Assembly (NCBI GenBank): GCA_008125075.1
Contig: VLTH01000003.1
Span: 220,035 to 284,034 of the forward strand
Source: Acetivibrio alkalicellulosi
Lineage (GTDB): Bacteria > Bacillota > Clostridia > Acetivibrionales > Acetivibrionaceae
Reading direction: 5' to 3'
DNA length: 64,000 nt
In this document: positions 25,620-34,303 of the stretch, piece after piece
Numbering within the stretch: the first letter of the stretch is position 1
Layout: every line of letters starts with the position of its first letter
Translations under genes and position numbers: made by a program
Notes under the pieces: generated by a model
The model's database searches: none
What the model saw: the letters and a program-made list of their open reading frames with translations, nothing else
Told to the model about the DNA's origin: nothing

Positions 25620-27755
25620 ATGAAAAAACGTAAAACAATTGGAGTTATGATAAACGGTTTAGACGGAAACTATTTGACTTACTTTTGGATTATGGTAAAA
25701 AAGGCTGCTGAAAAGTTTGACTGTAATTTGATAGTTTATGAAGGAAGAGCTTTACAATATAATAAGGAGTCGAATGGTAAGCACTCAATTGTATATGGAT
25801 TTGTTGATAAAAATAGAATTGATGGTCTGATAATGACAAGCTCTGCAATATTAAGTTTTGTAGATGAAAAAAATTATGATAAGTTTTGTAATAGGTATAA
25901 GGATATACCTAAAATATCGATAGGAAAAGTTATACCTTATGCTACTAGTTTGCTTATAAACAATAAAGAAGGTATGAGAAGTTTAATTAAGCATTTGATA
26001 GAGTTTCATAATTATAAAAAAATAGCATTTGTTAAGGGCCCAAAAAACAATCAAGATGCTATAGAAAGATATGAAGCATATGTTGAAGTACTTGAAGAAA
26101 GCAAAATTAGTATAGATAGTAGCCTGGTTTTTGAAGGGGACTTTATTTCAAGGACAGGATACGAACTAATGATAGAAATAATAAAAAAAGAAATTGAATA
26201 TGATGTTATTGTATTTTCAAATGATGATATGGCATTAGGTGCCTTAAAAGCTCTAAAAGAAATGGAAGGAATAGTGAAATTTGATTATTCGAAGAAAAGT
26301 AGAATATGTGGTTTTGATGACTCATTTAATTCAAGTTTAACAACTCCAGCTCTTACAACAGTAAGACAGCCAATAGAAGAACTGTGCTATGCAGCTTTTG
26401 AGCTTCTTATTGATAAGATAAATGGAGAAAGTATTAAGGACATTGTTACCTTTCCTTCTGTTTTAGTAAAGAGAGAGTCATGTGGTTGTAAATATAAAGC
26501 AAAGTCTAATTTGTTTGAAGACAGTTATTTAAGACTTGTACCAACACTGCAAATTCATGAGAATATACAGACATATTCTTTAGAAGATCTTTATAATAAA
26601 GTTACAGGAATATTAAAGCTTTGTCATATAAGAAGGGGTTTTATTTCAACTTATGAAGATGGTATAATTATGTTTGATGACTCCTTTTTATTTAAAAGTT
26701 CTTATGATGTTCCAAAAAGATCTGAACTAAAATATGCCTTTTGTGATGGAGTAAAGCTTGATTTTATAGAAGAGGATATTAAGTATTTTAATACTAAAGA
26801 TATAGTTCCTGACTGTTTTATACCTCATGATAGAAGATTTGTTTATCTTGTGAATCCTTTGTTTTTTAATACAGAACATTTTGGATTTTTATGTGTTGAA
26901 GTTGTAAATGATGATGTTCTAGAGTTTGAACCTTTAAGAGGGCAGGTTAGTAATTCACTAAAGGGCGCAATTATGCTAATGGAACGGGAAAAGATGGAGA
27001 AAGTACTACTTGAAAGTGAGCGATTAGCTTCATTAGGACAGTTAATTGGTGGTATTTCTCACAATCTTATGACACCAATAATGTCTATATCTGGAGTATG
27101 CACAGCTATGGAAGACTTGATAAATGAGTATAAAGAATCTTTAGATGACCCTGATGTAACAATTGAAGACCACCATGAGATTTCAAGAGAAATGAAAACG
27201 TGGATAGAAAGATTAAGAGAATTTAATTCCTATATGTCAACGGTTATAACAACTGTAAAAAGACAGGCAATTCAATTAAATTCAGAAATATCAAATGAAT
27301 TTACAATAGATGAGTTTTTAAGTAAAGTTGATTTTGTAATTAATAATAATATTAAGTTTAATAAATGCAATTTTTCAATCAATACAAGTATTGATAAAAA
27401 AACACAGGTCAAAGGAGATTTGGCAAATTTAATACAAATAATTGACAATCTTATACTAAATGCAATTCAGTCATATGATGAAACAGATAAAAATGCTTAT
27501 AGAGTAGATATGTTTTTGCATGTAGATGGAAATTACTTAGTTATTAAAGTAAGAGATTACGGAAGTGGAATAGCTCTTCAATATAAGGATAAAATATTTA
27601 AACATATGACAACATCAAAGGGAAAAGAGGGTACCGGACTAAGCTTACTTTTGTCTTATTCCACAATTAAAGGTAAATTTGGAGGAGAAATTTGGTTTGA
27701 GGATGCTGTAGGTGGAGGAACTGAATTTAACATATCCATACCATTAAAAAAGTAA
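25620..27755 (+). CDS. LacI-type ligand-binding sensor fused to histidine kinase
   Basis: A 711-residue protein with no signal peptide or membrane helix. Residues 1-295 form a LacI/GalR-type sugar-binding fold: KTIGVMINGLDGNY start, FVKGPKNNQDAIERYEAY, VFSNDDMALGALKALKEM, CGFDDSFNSSLTTPALTTVR. The DNA-binding helix-turn-helix of real LacI proteins is absent. After a GAF-like middle (about 310-450) comes a kinase: SLGQLIGGISHNLMTPIMSI with the phospho-accepting His, then the ATPase N-box (IDNLILNAIQSYDE), the G1 box RDYGSGI and G2 GTGLSL. It probably senses a cytoplasmic sugar. No response regulator is nearby, so the partner is unknown. ATG 25620 follows AAGGAGTGAG. Confidence 0.88.
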   Translation: MKKRKTIGVMINGLDGNYLTYFWIMVKKAAEKFDCNLIVYEGRALQYNKESNGKHSIVYGFVDKNRIDGLIMTSSAILSFVDEKNYDKFCNRYKDIPKISIGKVIPYATSLLINNKEGMRSLIKHLIEFHNYKKIAFVKGPKNNQDAIERYEAYVEVLEESKISIDSSLVFEGDFISRTGYELMIEIIKKEIEYDVIVFSNDDMALGALKALKEMEGIVKFDYSKKSRICGFDDSFNSSLTTPALTTVRQPIEELCYAAFELLIDKINGESIKDIVTFPSVLVKRESCGCKYKAKSNLFEDSYLRLVPTLQIHENIQTYSLEDLYNKVTGILKLCHIRRGFISTYEDGIIMFDDSFLFKSSYDVPKRSELKYAFCDGVKLDFIEEDIKYFNTKDIVPDCFIPHDRRFVYLVNPLFFNTEHFGFLCVEVVNDDVLEFEPLRGQVSNSLKGAIMLMEREKMEKVLLESERLASLGQLIGGISHNLMTPIMSISGVCTAMEDLINEYKESLDDPDVTIEDHHEISREMKTWIERLREFNSYMSTVITTVKRQAIQLNSEISNEFTIDEFLSKVDFVINNNIKFNKCNFSINTSIDKKTQVKGDLANLIQIIDNLILNAIQSYDETDKNAYRVDMFLHVDGNYLVIKVRDYGSGIALQYKDKIFKHMTTSKGKEGTGLSLLLSYSTIKGKFGGEIWFEDAVGGGTEFNISIPLKK

Positions 27756-27756
27756 C

Positions 27757-27893
27757 TGTTTATTCTGAAAATACTTAACCTTTGGATTTTATGCCCCTGC
27801 AATTTGTTTGCTATGGCAAACATGCACATGCGAAGAGGCATTCACACTATAAATTTCATATTATGCTAATTAAATTTATGCTCATGAATGTCT
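27757..27893 (-). repeat. Family A element, inverted orientation (A2)
   Basis: Read on the minus strand it runs GACATTCATGAGCATAAATT, then GCATGTGCATGTTTGCCATA, GCAAACAAATTGCAGGGGCA and TTTTCAGAATAAAC. All three hairpin arms of the family are recognisable although the copy is diverged. It lies between the kinase and ABC exporter genes. Confidence 0.65.
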
Positions 27894-27924
27894 AAATCTA
27901 AACATAGAAAAGGGAGTAGGTAGG

Positions 27925-29649
27925 TTGAAAAGATTTGGCAAATATTTAAAGAAATACTGGAAGGGAATGATCTTAGCACCTTTAATGATGATGATAGAGG
28001 TTTTAGCAGACATTTTACATCCTTTTATAATGGCTCAAATAGTAGATAATGGTATAACTACTGGTGACACTGTCTATATTGTTAGAATGGGATTTTTAAT
28101 GCTCATATTGGTTATAGTTGGGGTAGGTGGAGGAATAGGTTGTACAGTTTTTGCTAGCAATGTTTCTCAAAGATTTGGAGCAGATGTAAGAATGGACGTA
28201 TTTAAAAAAATTCAGTCTTTTTCCTTTTACAATTTAGATAAATATAAAACATCTTCGTTGATAACAAGGCTTACAAATGATGTAACACAACTGCAGCATG
28301 TTGTAATGATGATGCTAAGGATTATGGTACGAGCACCGCTTTTGTGCTTGGGAGGAATATTTATGGCATTTCGTATAAATGCAGGTTTAGCATCAATAAT
28401 TATAATAATAATACCGGTACTTTTAATTACAATGTTTGTTCTTGTAAAAAAAGTATTACCTCTTTTTACAGCTGTTCAACAAAAACTAGACAGTTTAAAC
28501 TCTGTAATTCGTGAGAATTTAACAGGTATAAGGGTTGTTAAAGCATTTGTAAGAAGTGACTATGAAAACAAAAGATTTGCTGATACAAATGATGAGTTTG
28601 TTCAAATTAGTATAAATGCATGGAGACGTATAGCACTTGCTATGCCAATATTGTTTTTTCTTATGAACATTACTGTATGTGCAGTAATATGGTTTGGTGC
28701 TTTTAAGGTTAATAGTGGTGATATGCAGATAGGTCAGGTTATGGCTTTTGTTAACTATATGGTACAGATATTATTTGCTTTGATGATGGTAGCATATGCT
28801 CTTATGATGATTTCAAGAGGAAAAGCATCTTTTACTAGAATAGGTGAAATACTAGGAGAACAAGTTTCCAATAAAAATGGAGATGTAATTACAGGTGTAA
28901 CTATAGATAAGGGGAGTATTAGTTTTGAAAATGTATCTTTTACATACAAAGACTCAGAAACACCTGCTATTTCAAACATATCATTTTCGGCAAAATCAGG
29001 AGAAACTGTTGCTATCTTAGGAGCAACTGGGTCAGGAAAATCAACTCTTGTAAATCTTATACCCAGATTTTATGAAGTGACAGAGGGGCGTATTTTAATA
29101 GACAATAAGGATTCGAAGAATATTGATCTAGTTACCCTTAGAAAAGGTATCAGTATGGTGCTTCAAGAGACCATTCTCTTTTCAGGAACAATAATTGACA
29201 ATATAAGATGGGGTAAAGAGGATGCATCAGAAGAAGAAGTTATTGAAGCAGCAAAAGCTGCTCAGGCATATGAATTTATATGTAAGTTCCCCCAGGGGTT
29301 TAATACAGTTTTAGGGCAAAGAGGGGTTAATGTTTCTGGAGGACAGAAACAGCGATTAGCTATAGCAAGAGCCATTATTAATAAACCTCCAATACTCATA
29401 TTAGATGATAGTACCAGCGCAGTGGATACAGCAACGGAGCTTAAATTACAAACGGCATTGAAAGAAAACATAAAAAACACAACCTGTATAGTTATAGCAC
29501 AACGCATTAGTACAGTTTTAGAAGCAGATAAAATAATAGTATTAGAGAATGGAAAAATAGTCAGTATGGGATCACATTTAGAACTGCTTAATAAAAGTGA
29601 TGTTTATAGAGATATCTATCATTCACAACTAGGGGAGGAGGCAGTTTGA
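27925..29649 (+). CDS. ABC exporter half-transporter, degenerate-site subunit
   Basis: A 574-residue fusion of six membrane helices and an ATPase domain, the MDR-type exporter layout. Walker A is GATGSGKST and the signature is VSGGQKQR. The Walker B ends LILDDSTSAVD, with Asp in place of the catalytic Glu, and the switch position reads VIAQRIST, with Gln in place of His. Both changes mark the degenerate site of heterodimeric exporters such as BmrC/BmrD or TM287/288. It starts at TTG 27925. The partner gene begins two bases after the stop. The substrate is unknown. Confidence 0.9.
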   Translation: MKRFGKYLKKYWKGMILAPLMMMIEVLADILHPFIMAQIVDNGITTGDTVYIVRMGFLMLILVIVGVGGGIGCTVFASNVSQRFGADVRMDVFKKIQSFSFYNLDKYKTSSLITRLTNDVTQLQHVVMMMLRIMVRAPLLCLGGIFMAFRINAGLASIIIIIIPVLLITMFVLVKKVLPLFTAVQQKLDSLNSVIRENLTGIRVVKAFVRSDYENKRFADTNDEFVQISINAWRRIALAMPILFFLMNITVCAVIWFGAFKVNSGDMQIGQVMAFVNYMVQILFALMMVAYALMMISRGKASFTRIGEILGEQVSNKNGDVITGVTIDKGSISFENVSFTYKDSETPAISNISFSAKSGETVAILGATGSGKSTLVNLIPRFYEVTEGRILIDNKDSKNIDLVTLRKGISMVLQETILFSGTIIDNIRWGKEDASEEEVIEAAKAAQAYEFICKFPQGFNTVLGQRGVNVSGGQKQRLAIARAIINKPPILILDDSTSAVDTATELKLQTALKENIKNTTCIVIAQRISTVLEADKIIVLENGKIVSMGSHLELLNKSDVYRDIYHSQLGEEAV

Positions 29650-29650
29650 T

Positions 29651-31477
29651 ATGGCACATGAAAAACAAGGAATATCTGGAGGAAGACTAGGTAACAGATA
29701 TACTAAAGGTTTAATTGGACCAAAAGAAAAGGCCAAAAATTCAAAAACCACAATAAAAAGGCTATGGGTTTATCTTAAAGGACAAAAGAAGGGATTATAT
29801 TCAGTATTGTTAACAGTTTTAATGGCATCAGGACTTAATCTTGCAGGACCTTTCCTTATAGGAATGGCAATAGATACTATGATAGGTCAGGAAGAAGTTG
29901 ATTTTAAAAGACTTTCAACAATTACTGTTATTTTATTAATGTCATATATTTTTGCAGCCCTTATGACATGGCTTCAAGTTCATATTATGGTTGGAGTGTC
30001 TCAAAATACTGTAAGAGAAATTAGAAAAGATTTATTTGCAAAAATGCAAACCCTTTCACTTAAATTTTTCAACAGTAAAACTCATGGAGAATTAATGAGT
30101 AGATTGACAAATGATGTAGAGAATATAAATAACAGCCTTAGTCAAAGTGTTGCTCAGGTTTTTACCAGTGTTATTACTATTATAGGAGCTTTGATATTAA
30201 TGATGTGGTTTAGTCCACTTTTAACATTTCTAAGCCTTATTTCAATACCATTAGGCATGGTAGCAACAGCTAAAATAGCTAGCCATACCAGAAAACACTT
30301 CGCATCTCAACAAAAGGAGCTTGGTCAGCTAAATGGATTTGTAGAAGAGACTATATCTGGTCAAAAAGTTGTAAAAGCATTTGCAAGAGAACAAAAAGTT
30401 ATTAAAGAATTTGCCAGCATAAATGAAAAATTAACATCAGTAGGTATACGTGCTCAAATCTTTTCTGGGATTATCATGCCTGTGATGCATGTTACAAGTA
30501 ACCTGAGTTTTGCTATAATAGCAGGAGCAGGTGGATTTATGGCAGCAAGAGGAATAATAACGGTAGGAATTATTGCAAGTTTTATTAACTACTCAAGGCA
30601 GTTTACAAGACCATTAGCTGAAATAGCCAATCAATTTAATATGATGCAATCTGCTATTGCTGGAGCAGAGAGAGTATTTGAAACAATGGATGAAAAGTCA
30701 GAAAATTATGGTGAAAATTGTAAAATTTTAAAAGAGGTTGTAGGCGAAGTTATTTTTAAAGATGTCACCTTTGGATATGAAAAAGATGTTAATGTTTTAA
30801 AAAATGTTAATATAAAAGCTCTTCCAGGAGAGACAATTGCTTTAGTAGGACCTACAGGAGCAGGGAAAACTACAATAGTAAACTTATTAACTCGATTCTA
30901 TGATATAAACAAGGGTACAATTATGATTGATAAAAAGGATATTAGAGAAATAGACAGAGAAAATTTGAGAAGATTTTTAGGAATTGTCCTTCAGGATACA
31001 TATTTGTTTTCTTCTAGTATAAGGGAAAACATAAGATATGGTAAACTTGAAGCATCTGATGAGGAAGTTGAAGCAGCAGCTAAACTTGCAAATGCTCACT
31101 CTTTTATAAAAAAGCTTCCTTATGGATATGATACAAATATTTCAGAAGATGGGGGAAACATTAGCCAAGGACAGCGACAACTACTAACTATAGCTAGAGC
31201 AATATTGGCAGATCCTGCAATCTTGATACTGGACGAAGCTACAAGTAGTGTTGATACAAGAACAGAGATGTATATACAAGAAGCAATGCTAAAGCTTATG
31301 AAGGGAAGAACATGCTTCATAATTGCACATAGGTTAAGCACCATTAGGAATGCAAATCAGATACTTGTAATAAATGAGGGTGAAATAATTGAAAGAGGAA
31401 GTCATAGAGAGCTTCTAGATGCTAAAGGCTTTTATTATAAACTATACAATAACCAATTTAAACGCCAAGTGATGTAA
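29651..31477 (+). CDS. ABC exporter half-transporter, catalytic subunit
   Basis: A 608-residue partner of the previous gene. An extended, Lys-rich N-terminus (about 45 residues) precedes six membrane helices. The ATPase domain has Walker A GPTGAGKTT, Walker B LILDEATSSVD with the catalytic Glu, and switch His in IIAHRLST. Its signature is ISQGQRQ rather than LSGGQ, the complementary change expected for the subunit that faces the degenerate site. The two together should form one asymmetric exporter of drugs, lipids or peptides. Confidence 0.9.
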   Translation: MAHEKQGISGGRLGNRYTKGLIGPKEKAKNSKTTIKRLWVYLKGQKKGLYSVLLTVLMASGLNLAGPFLIGMAIDTMIGQEEVDFKRLSTITVILLMSYIFAALMTWLQVHIMVGVSQNTVREIRKDLFAKMQTLSLKFFNSKTHGELMSRLTNDVENINNSLSQSVAQVFTSVITIIGALILMMWFSPLLTFLSLISIPLGMVATAKIASHTRKHFASQQKELGQLNGFVEETISGQKVVKAFAREQKVIKEFASINEKLTSVGIRAQIFSGIIMPVMHVTSNLSFAIIAGAGGFMAARGIITVGIIASFINYSRQFTRPLAEIANQFNMMQSAIAGAERVFETMDEKSENYGENCKILKEVVGEVIFKDVTFGYEKDVNVLKNVNIKALPGETIALVGPTGAGKTTIVNLLTRFYDINKGTIMIDKKDIREIDRENLRRFLGIVLQDTYLFSSSIRENIRYGKLEASDEEVEAAAKLANAHSFIKKLPYGYDTNISEDGGNISQGQRQLLTIARAILADPAILILDEATSSVDTRTEMYIQEAMLKLMKGRTCFIIAHRLSTIRNANQILVINEGEIIERGSHRELLDAKGFYYKLYNNQFKRQVM

Positions 31478-31502
31478 AGTATAAGGAAAAAACAATAAAA
31501 CT

Positions 31503-31565
31503 AACGGTTTATTCTTCCGATAAAATATGTGGATACTGAAATCTAACCGGAAGGAGAATACCGTT
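31503..31565 (+). promoter_or_regulatory. Leader hairpin sequestering the pilT1 ribosome site
   Basis: AACGGTTTATTCTTCCG (31503-31519) pairs with CGGAAGGAGAATACCGTT (31548-31565) with a few bulges. The right arm contains the Shine-Dalgarno GGAAGGAG and ends at the ATG. If it forms in the mRNA, translation of pilT1 would be restricted until it opens. Confidence 0.5.
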
Positions 31566-32621
31566 ATGATTGATTTGAAAGAATTATTAAGAATGGGTGT
31601 TGAGAAAAAGGCATCAGATATACATATTACTGTTGGGAGAGCGCCTTCCTTTCGTATTAATGGACATATGGCTCCAATTGACGCGGAAGTCTTAACACCA
31701 GAAGATACTAGGCAATATGCAAGACACTGTCTGGATGATGAGAAATTTGATCAATTTATGTCAACAGGAGATGTGGATTGTTCAATGACCGTAGCTGGGG
31801 TGTCAAGGTTTCGTGTAAATGCTTTTTTTCAAAGAGGCTCAGTGGCAATGGTTTTTAGAGTGTTGTCATCTAATATACCTACTATTGAAACTCTCAATCT
31901 ACCACCTGTAATTAAAGATCTATGTAGCATAAAAGAAGGATTGATACTTGTTACAGGGCCTACCGGAAGTGGTAAATCCACAACTATGGCATCAATAATA
32001 AACGAAATAAATCTAAATAAGGGTGGTCACATTCTTACATTAGAAGATCCTGTTGAGTATGTCTTTAAACACGAAAGGTGTATTGTAAATCAAAGAGAAA
32101 TGGGACAAGATAGTAAAACTTATGCTAGTGCATTAAAAGCATCATTAAGAGAAGATCCTGATGTAATATTTATTGGTGAGATGAGAGATGTAGAGTCTAT
32201 TAGTATAGCTGTTACAGCAGCAGAAACAGGACACCTTGTTCTTTCTACACTACATACTTTAGGTGCAGCAAAAACAATTGACAGACTTATTGATGTATTT
32301 CCTCCTTACCAGCAACAACAAATAAGAGTACAGGTTTCAAGTGCATTAAAAGCTGTTATTTCTCAAAGACTTCTTCCTGACATTGAGCATAAGGGAAGAG
32401 TGGCAGCTTTTGAGATTATGGTTGTTACACCAGCCATTAGCAATCTCATTAGAGAGGGAAAAGGTGCAGGAATCAATTCATGTATTCAGACAGGATTTAA
32501 TAATGGGATGCAATTATTAGATAAGTCTATTGCTGATTTGGTTGAGCAAGGAAAAGTATCAAGAGAAGATGCATATGCTTATTGTGTAGATAAAGATGGT
32601 CTTAGAAGATATATAGGTTAA
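31566..32621 (+). CDS. pilT: PilT-type retraction ATPase, copy 1
   Basis: A 351-residue hexameric ATPase that powers type IV pilus retraction. Hallmarks: DIHITVGRAPSFRING at the N-terminus, Walker A GPTGSGKST, Asp box ILTLEDPVEYVF, Walker B DVIFIGEMRDVES, His box LSTLHTLGAAKTIDRLIDVF, and the PilT-specific AISNLIREGK. ATG 31566 has an AAGGAG site; an upstream in-frame start at 31527 would place the leader hairpin in the coding region. A close paralogue follows. No other pilus gene lies nearby, so both copies are detached from the main pil cluster. Confidence 0.92.
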   Translation: MIDLKELLRMGVEKKASDIHITVGRAPSFRINGHMAPIDAEVLTPEDTRQYARHCLDDEKFDQFMSTGDVDCSMTVAGVSRFRVNAFFQRGSVAMVFRVLSSNIPTIETLNLPPVIKDLCSIKEGLILVTGPTGSGKSTTMASIINEINLNKGGHILTLEDPVEYVFKHERCIVNQREMGQDSKTYASALKASLREDPDVIFIGEMRDVESISIAVTAAETGHLVLSTLHTLGAAKTIDRLIDVFPPYQQQQIRVQVSSALKAVISQRLLPDIEHKGRVAAFEIMVVTPAISNLIREGKGAGINSCIQTGFNNGMQLLDKSIADLVEQGKVSREDAYAYCVDKDGLRRYIG

Positions 32622-32648
32622 AAGACTCGGACAAGGGTGTGACAAGGT

Positions 32649-32694
32649 GACAAGGGAACTAAAGCTTTAAAACTTTAGTTCCCTTGTCATCTTT
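32649..32694 (+). terminator. Terminator between the pilT copies
   Basis: GACAAGGGAACTAAAG is an exact reverse complement of CTTTAGTTCCCTTGTC across an eight-base loop, followed by ATCTTTTTT. The two pilT genes are therefore probably separate transcription units. Confidence 0.88.
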
Positions 32695-32785
32695 TTTATG
32701 TTATGCTAGTATAAACATATTTAGAGTATAAAAAAAGAACATACATAATTAAAGTGGAATATACTGAATTTAGGGAGTGGTGTTT

Positions 32786-33841
32786 TTGATCGAGCTTATT
32801 GAATTATTGAGATTTGCTGCTGAGCATAATGCATCAGATATGCATATTACAGTGGGGAGGGCACCTTCTTTTCGAATTAACGGAAAAATGAGAACAATTC
32901 CAGGAGATAAGTTGACCCAAGAGGATACAAAAAAGTATGCAAGAGAGTGTCTTGATAATGAAAAATATGATCAACTTATGAATATAGGAGAGGTTGATGA
33001 TACAGTATCGTTTCCGGGTATATCTAGATTCAGAATAAATGTTTTTTTCCAAAAAGGCTTTATTGCAATGGTTTTTAGGGTTCTTCCTTCTACTATACCT
33101 ACATTTGACGAATTAGGTCTTCCACCTGTAATTAAAGAAATTTGCAAAATTAGGGAAGGTTTAATTTTAGTAACAGGACCTACGGGAAGTGGAAAATCGA
33201 CAACCATGGCATCAATAATAAATGAGATTAATAAGACCTATGATGGACATATATTAACTTTAGAAGATCCTATTGAGTATGTTTTTAACCATGAGAGATG
33301 TATTGTTAATCAAAGGGAGATAGGAAAAGACAGCAAATCCTATACAAATGCTTTAAGATCTTCATTCAGGGAAGATCCTGATGTTGTGTTTATAGGTGAA
33401 ATGAGGGATGTTGAGTCAATTGGTATAGCAGTTACAGCAGCAGAAACAGGTAACCTAGTGCTTTCAACTCTACATACACTTGGAGGAGCAAAAACTATAG
33501 ATCGCTTAATTGATGTGTTTCCCACCACCCAGCAGCAGCAGGTAAAAACTCAAATATCAGGCGCATTAAAAGCCGTAATTTCGCAAAGGCTCATTCCAAA
33601 GGCTGACAAAACAGGTAGGGTTGCAGCTTTTGAAATAATGATGGTAACTCCTGCAATTAGTAATCTTATTAGAGAAGGGAGAGCATCAGGTATAAACTCC
33701 TGCATACAAACAGGAGCATCATTTGGAATGCAGCTTTTAGACAAATCTATAGCAGACTTATATAATAAAAAAATAATTACTAAAGAAGATGCTTATCAAT
33801 ATTGCTCTGACAAGGAAGCAATAAGAAGATATATAGATTAG
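32786..33841 (+). CDS. pilT: PilT-type retraction ATPase, copy 2
   Basis: A second 351-residue PilT, highly similar to copy 1 over its length (DMHITVGRAPSFRING, GPTGSGKST, DVVFIGEMRDVES, AISNLIREGR). TTG 32786 is chosen: AGGGAG lies eight bases upstream, and it aligns the N-terminus exactly with copy 1 and gives the same length; GTG codons at 32777 and 32780 overlap the ribosome site. It differs from copy 1 mainly in the first 80 residues and the C-terminal 30. It has its own region of transcription because of the strong terminator upstream. Confidence 0.9.
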   Translation: MIELIELLRFAAEHNASDMHITVGRAPSFRINGKMRTIPGDKLTQEDTKKYARECLDNEKYDQLMNIGEVDDTVSFPGISRFRINVFFQKGFIAMVFRVLPSTIPTFDELGLPPVIKEICKIREGLILVTGPTGSGKSTTMASIINEINKTYDGHILTLEDPIEYVFNHERCIVNQREIGKDSKSYTNALRSSFREDPDVVFIGEMRDVESIGIAVTAAETGNLVLSTLHTLGGAKTIDRLIDVFPTTQQQQVKTQISGALKAVISQRLIPKADKTGRVAAFEIMMVTPAISNLIREGRASGINSCIQTGASFGMQLLDKSIADLYNKKIITKEDAYQYCSDKEAIRRYID

Positions 33842-33950
33842 ACATTTTCTCCGTAGTTTTTGTTTTAAAAAAGCATTAGACGGGTAAATAAAAAACATAA
33901 TTAATGTTAATTATAATCCGCTTTCAGCAAGAAATACGGGAGATGATAGT

Positions 33951-34127
33951 ATGAAAAAATGGTGGGAATGTCCAAAATGTAAAAGTTATAAGATGGTTGA
34001 AGAAAATTGTAGTTGTGTAAGATGTCCTGAATGTGGAGTTTTCTTTGATGAAAAAAGTAATGAAATTAGCGTAAATGTTTCATTATATGACCTAAACCCC
34101 TTAGATAGAAAATGTGATTTAAATTAA
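33951..34127 (+). CDS. Small zinc-ribbon protein
   Basis: A 58-residue protein starting MKKWWECPKCKSYKMVEENC at ATG 33951 after GGGAGATG. Six Cys residues form CxxC (7, 10) and CxCxxCxxC (20, 22, 25, 28) groups, enough for a zinc ribbon. The function is unknown; similar clostridial miniproteins are predicted nucleic-acid or protein adaptors. Monocistronic: 110 bases after pilT2 and 176 before the S41 protease. Confidence 0.7.
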   Translation: MKKWWECPKCKSYKMVEENCSCVRCPECGVFFDEKSNEISVNVSLYDLNPLDRKCDLN

Positions 34128-34233
34128 TGTAATTTGTATCACTTCTAATTAAGAACAGGTATTTTAATAAAAAATGCCTGTTCTTTAATGTATATCAGCT
34201 TAAAATTTTTTTAAAAATGAATTTCCACTCACA

Positions 34234-34262
34234 TTGCAGCAATTATTTGGATATGATATAAT
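34234..34262 (+). promoter_or_regulatory. Promoter of S41 protease gene
   Basis: TTGCAG (-35) at 34234-34239 and TATAAT (-10) at 34257-34262 are spaced 17 bases apart, about 42 bases before the start codon. The -10 box is extended by TATGA. Confidence 0.65.
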
Positions 34263-34303
34263 TTATAAAAAGTGTCGAAAACTATCGTTTTGGGGGATTA
34301 AGC

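Noticed and set aside
27925-31477. ABC transporter pair as part of the upstream sensor kinase system (BceAB-type)
   Set aside because: Domain order is that of MDR-type exporters, not BceAB, and a repeat element with its own hairpins separates the genes.
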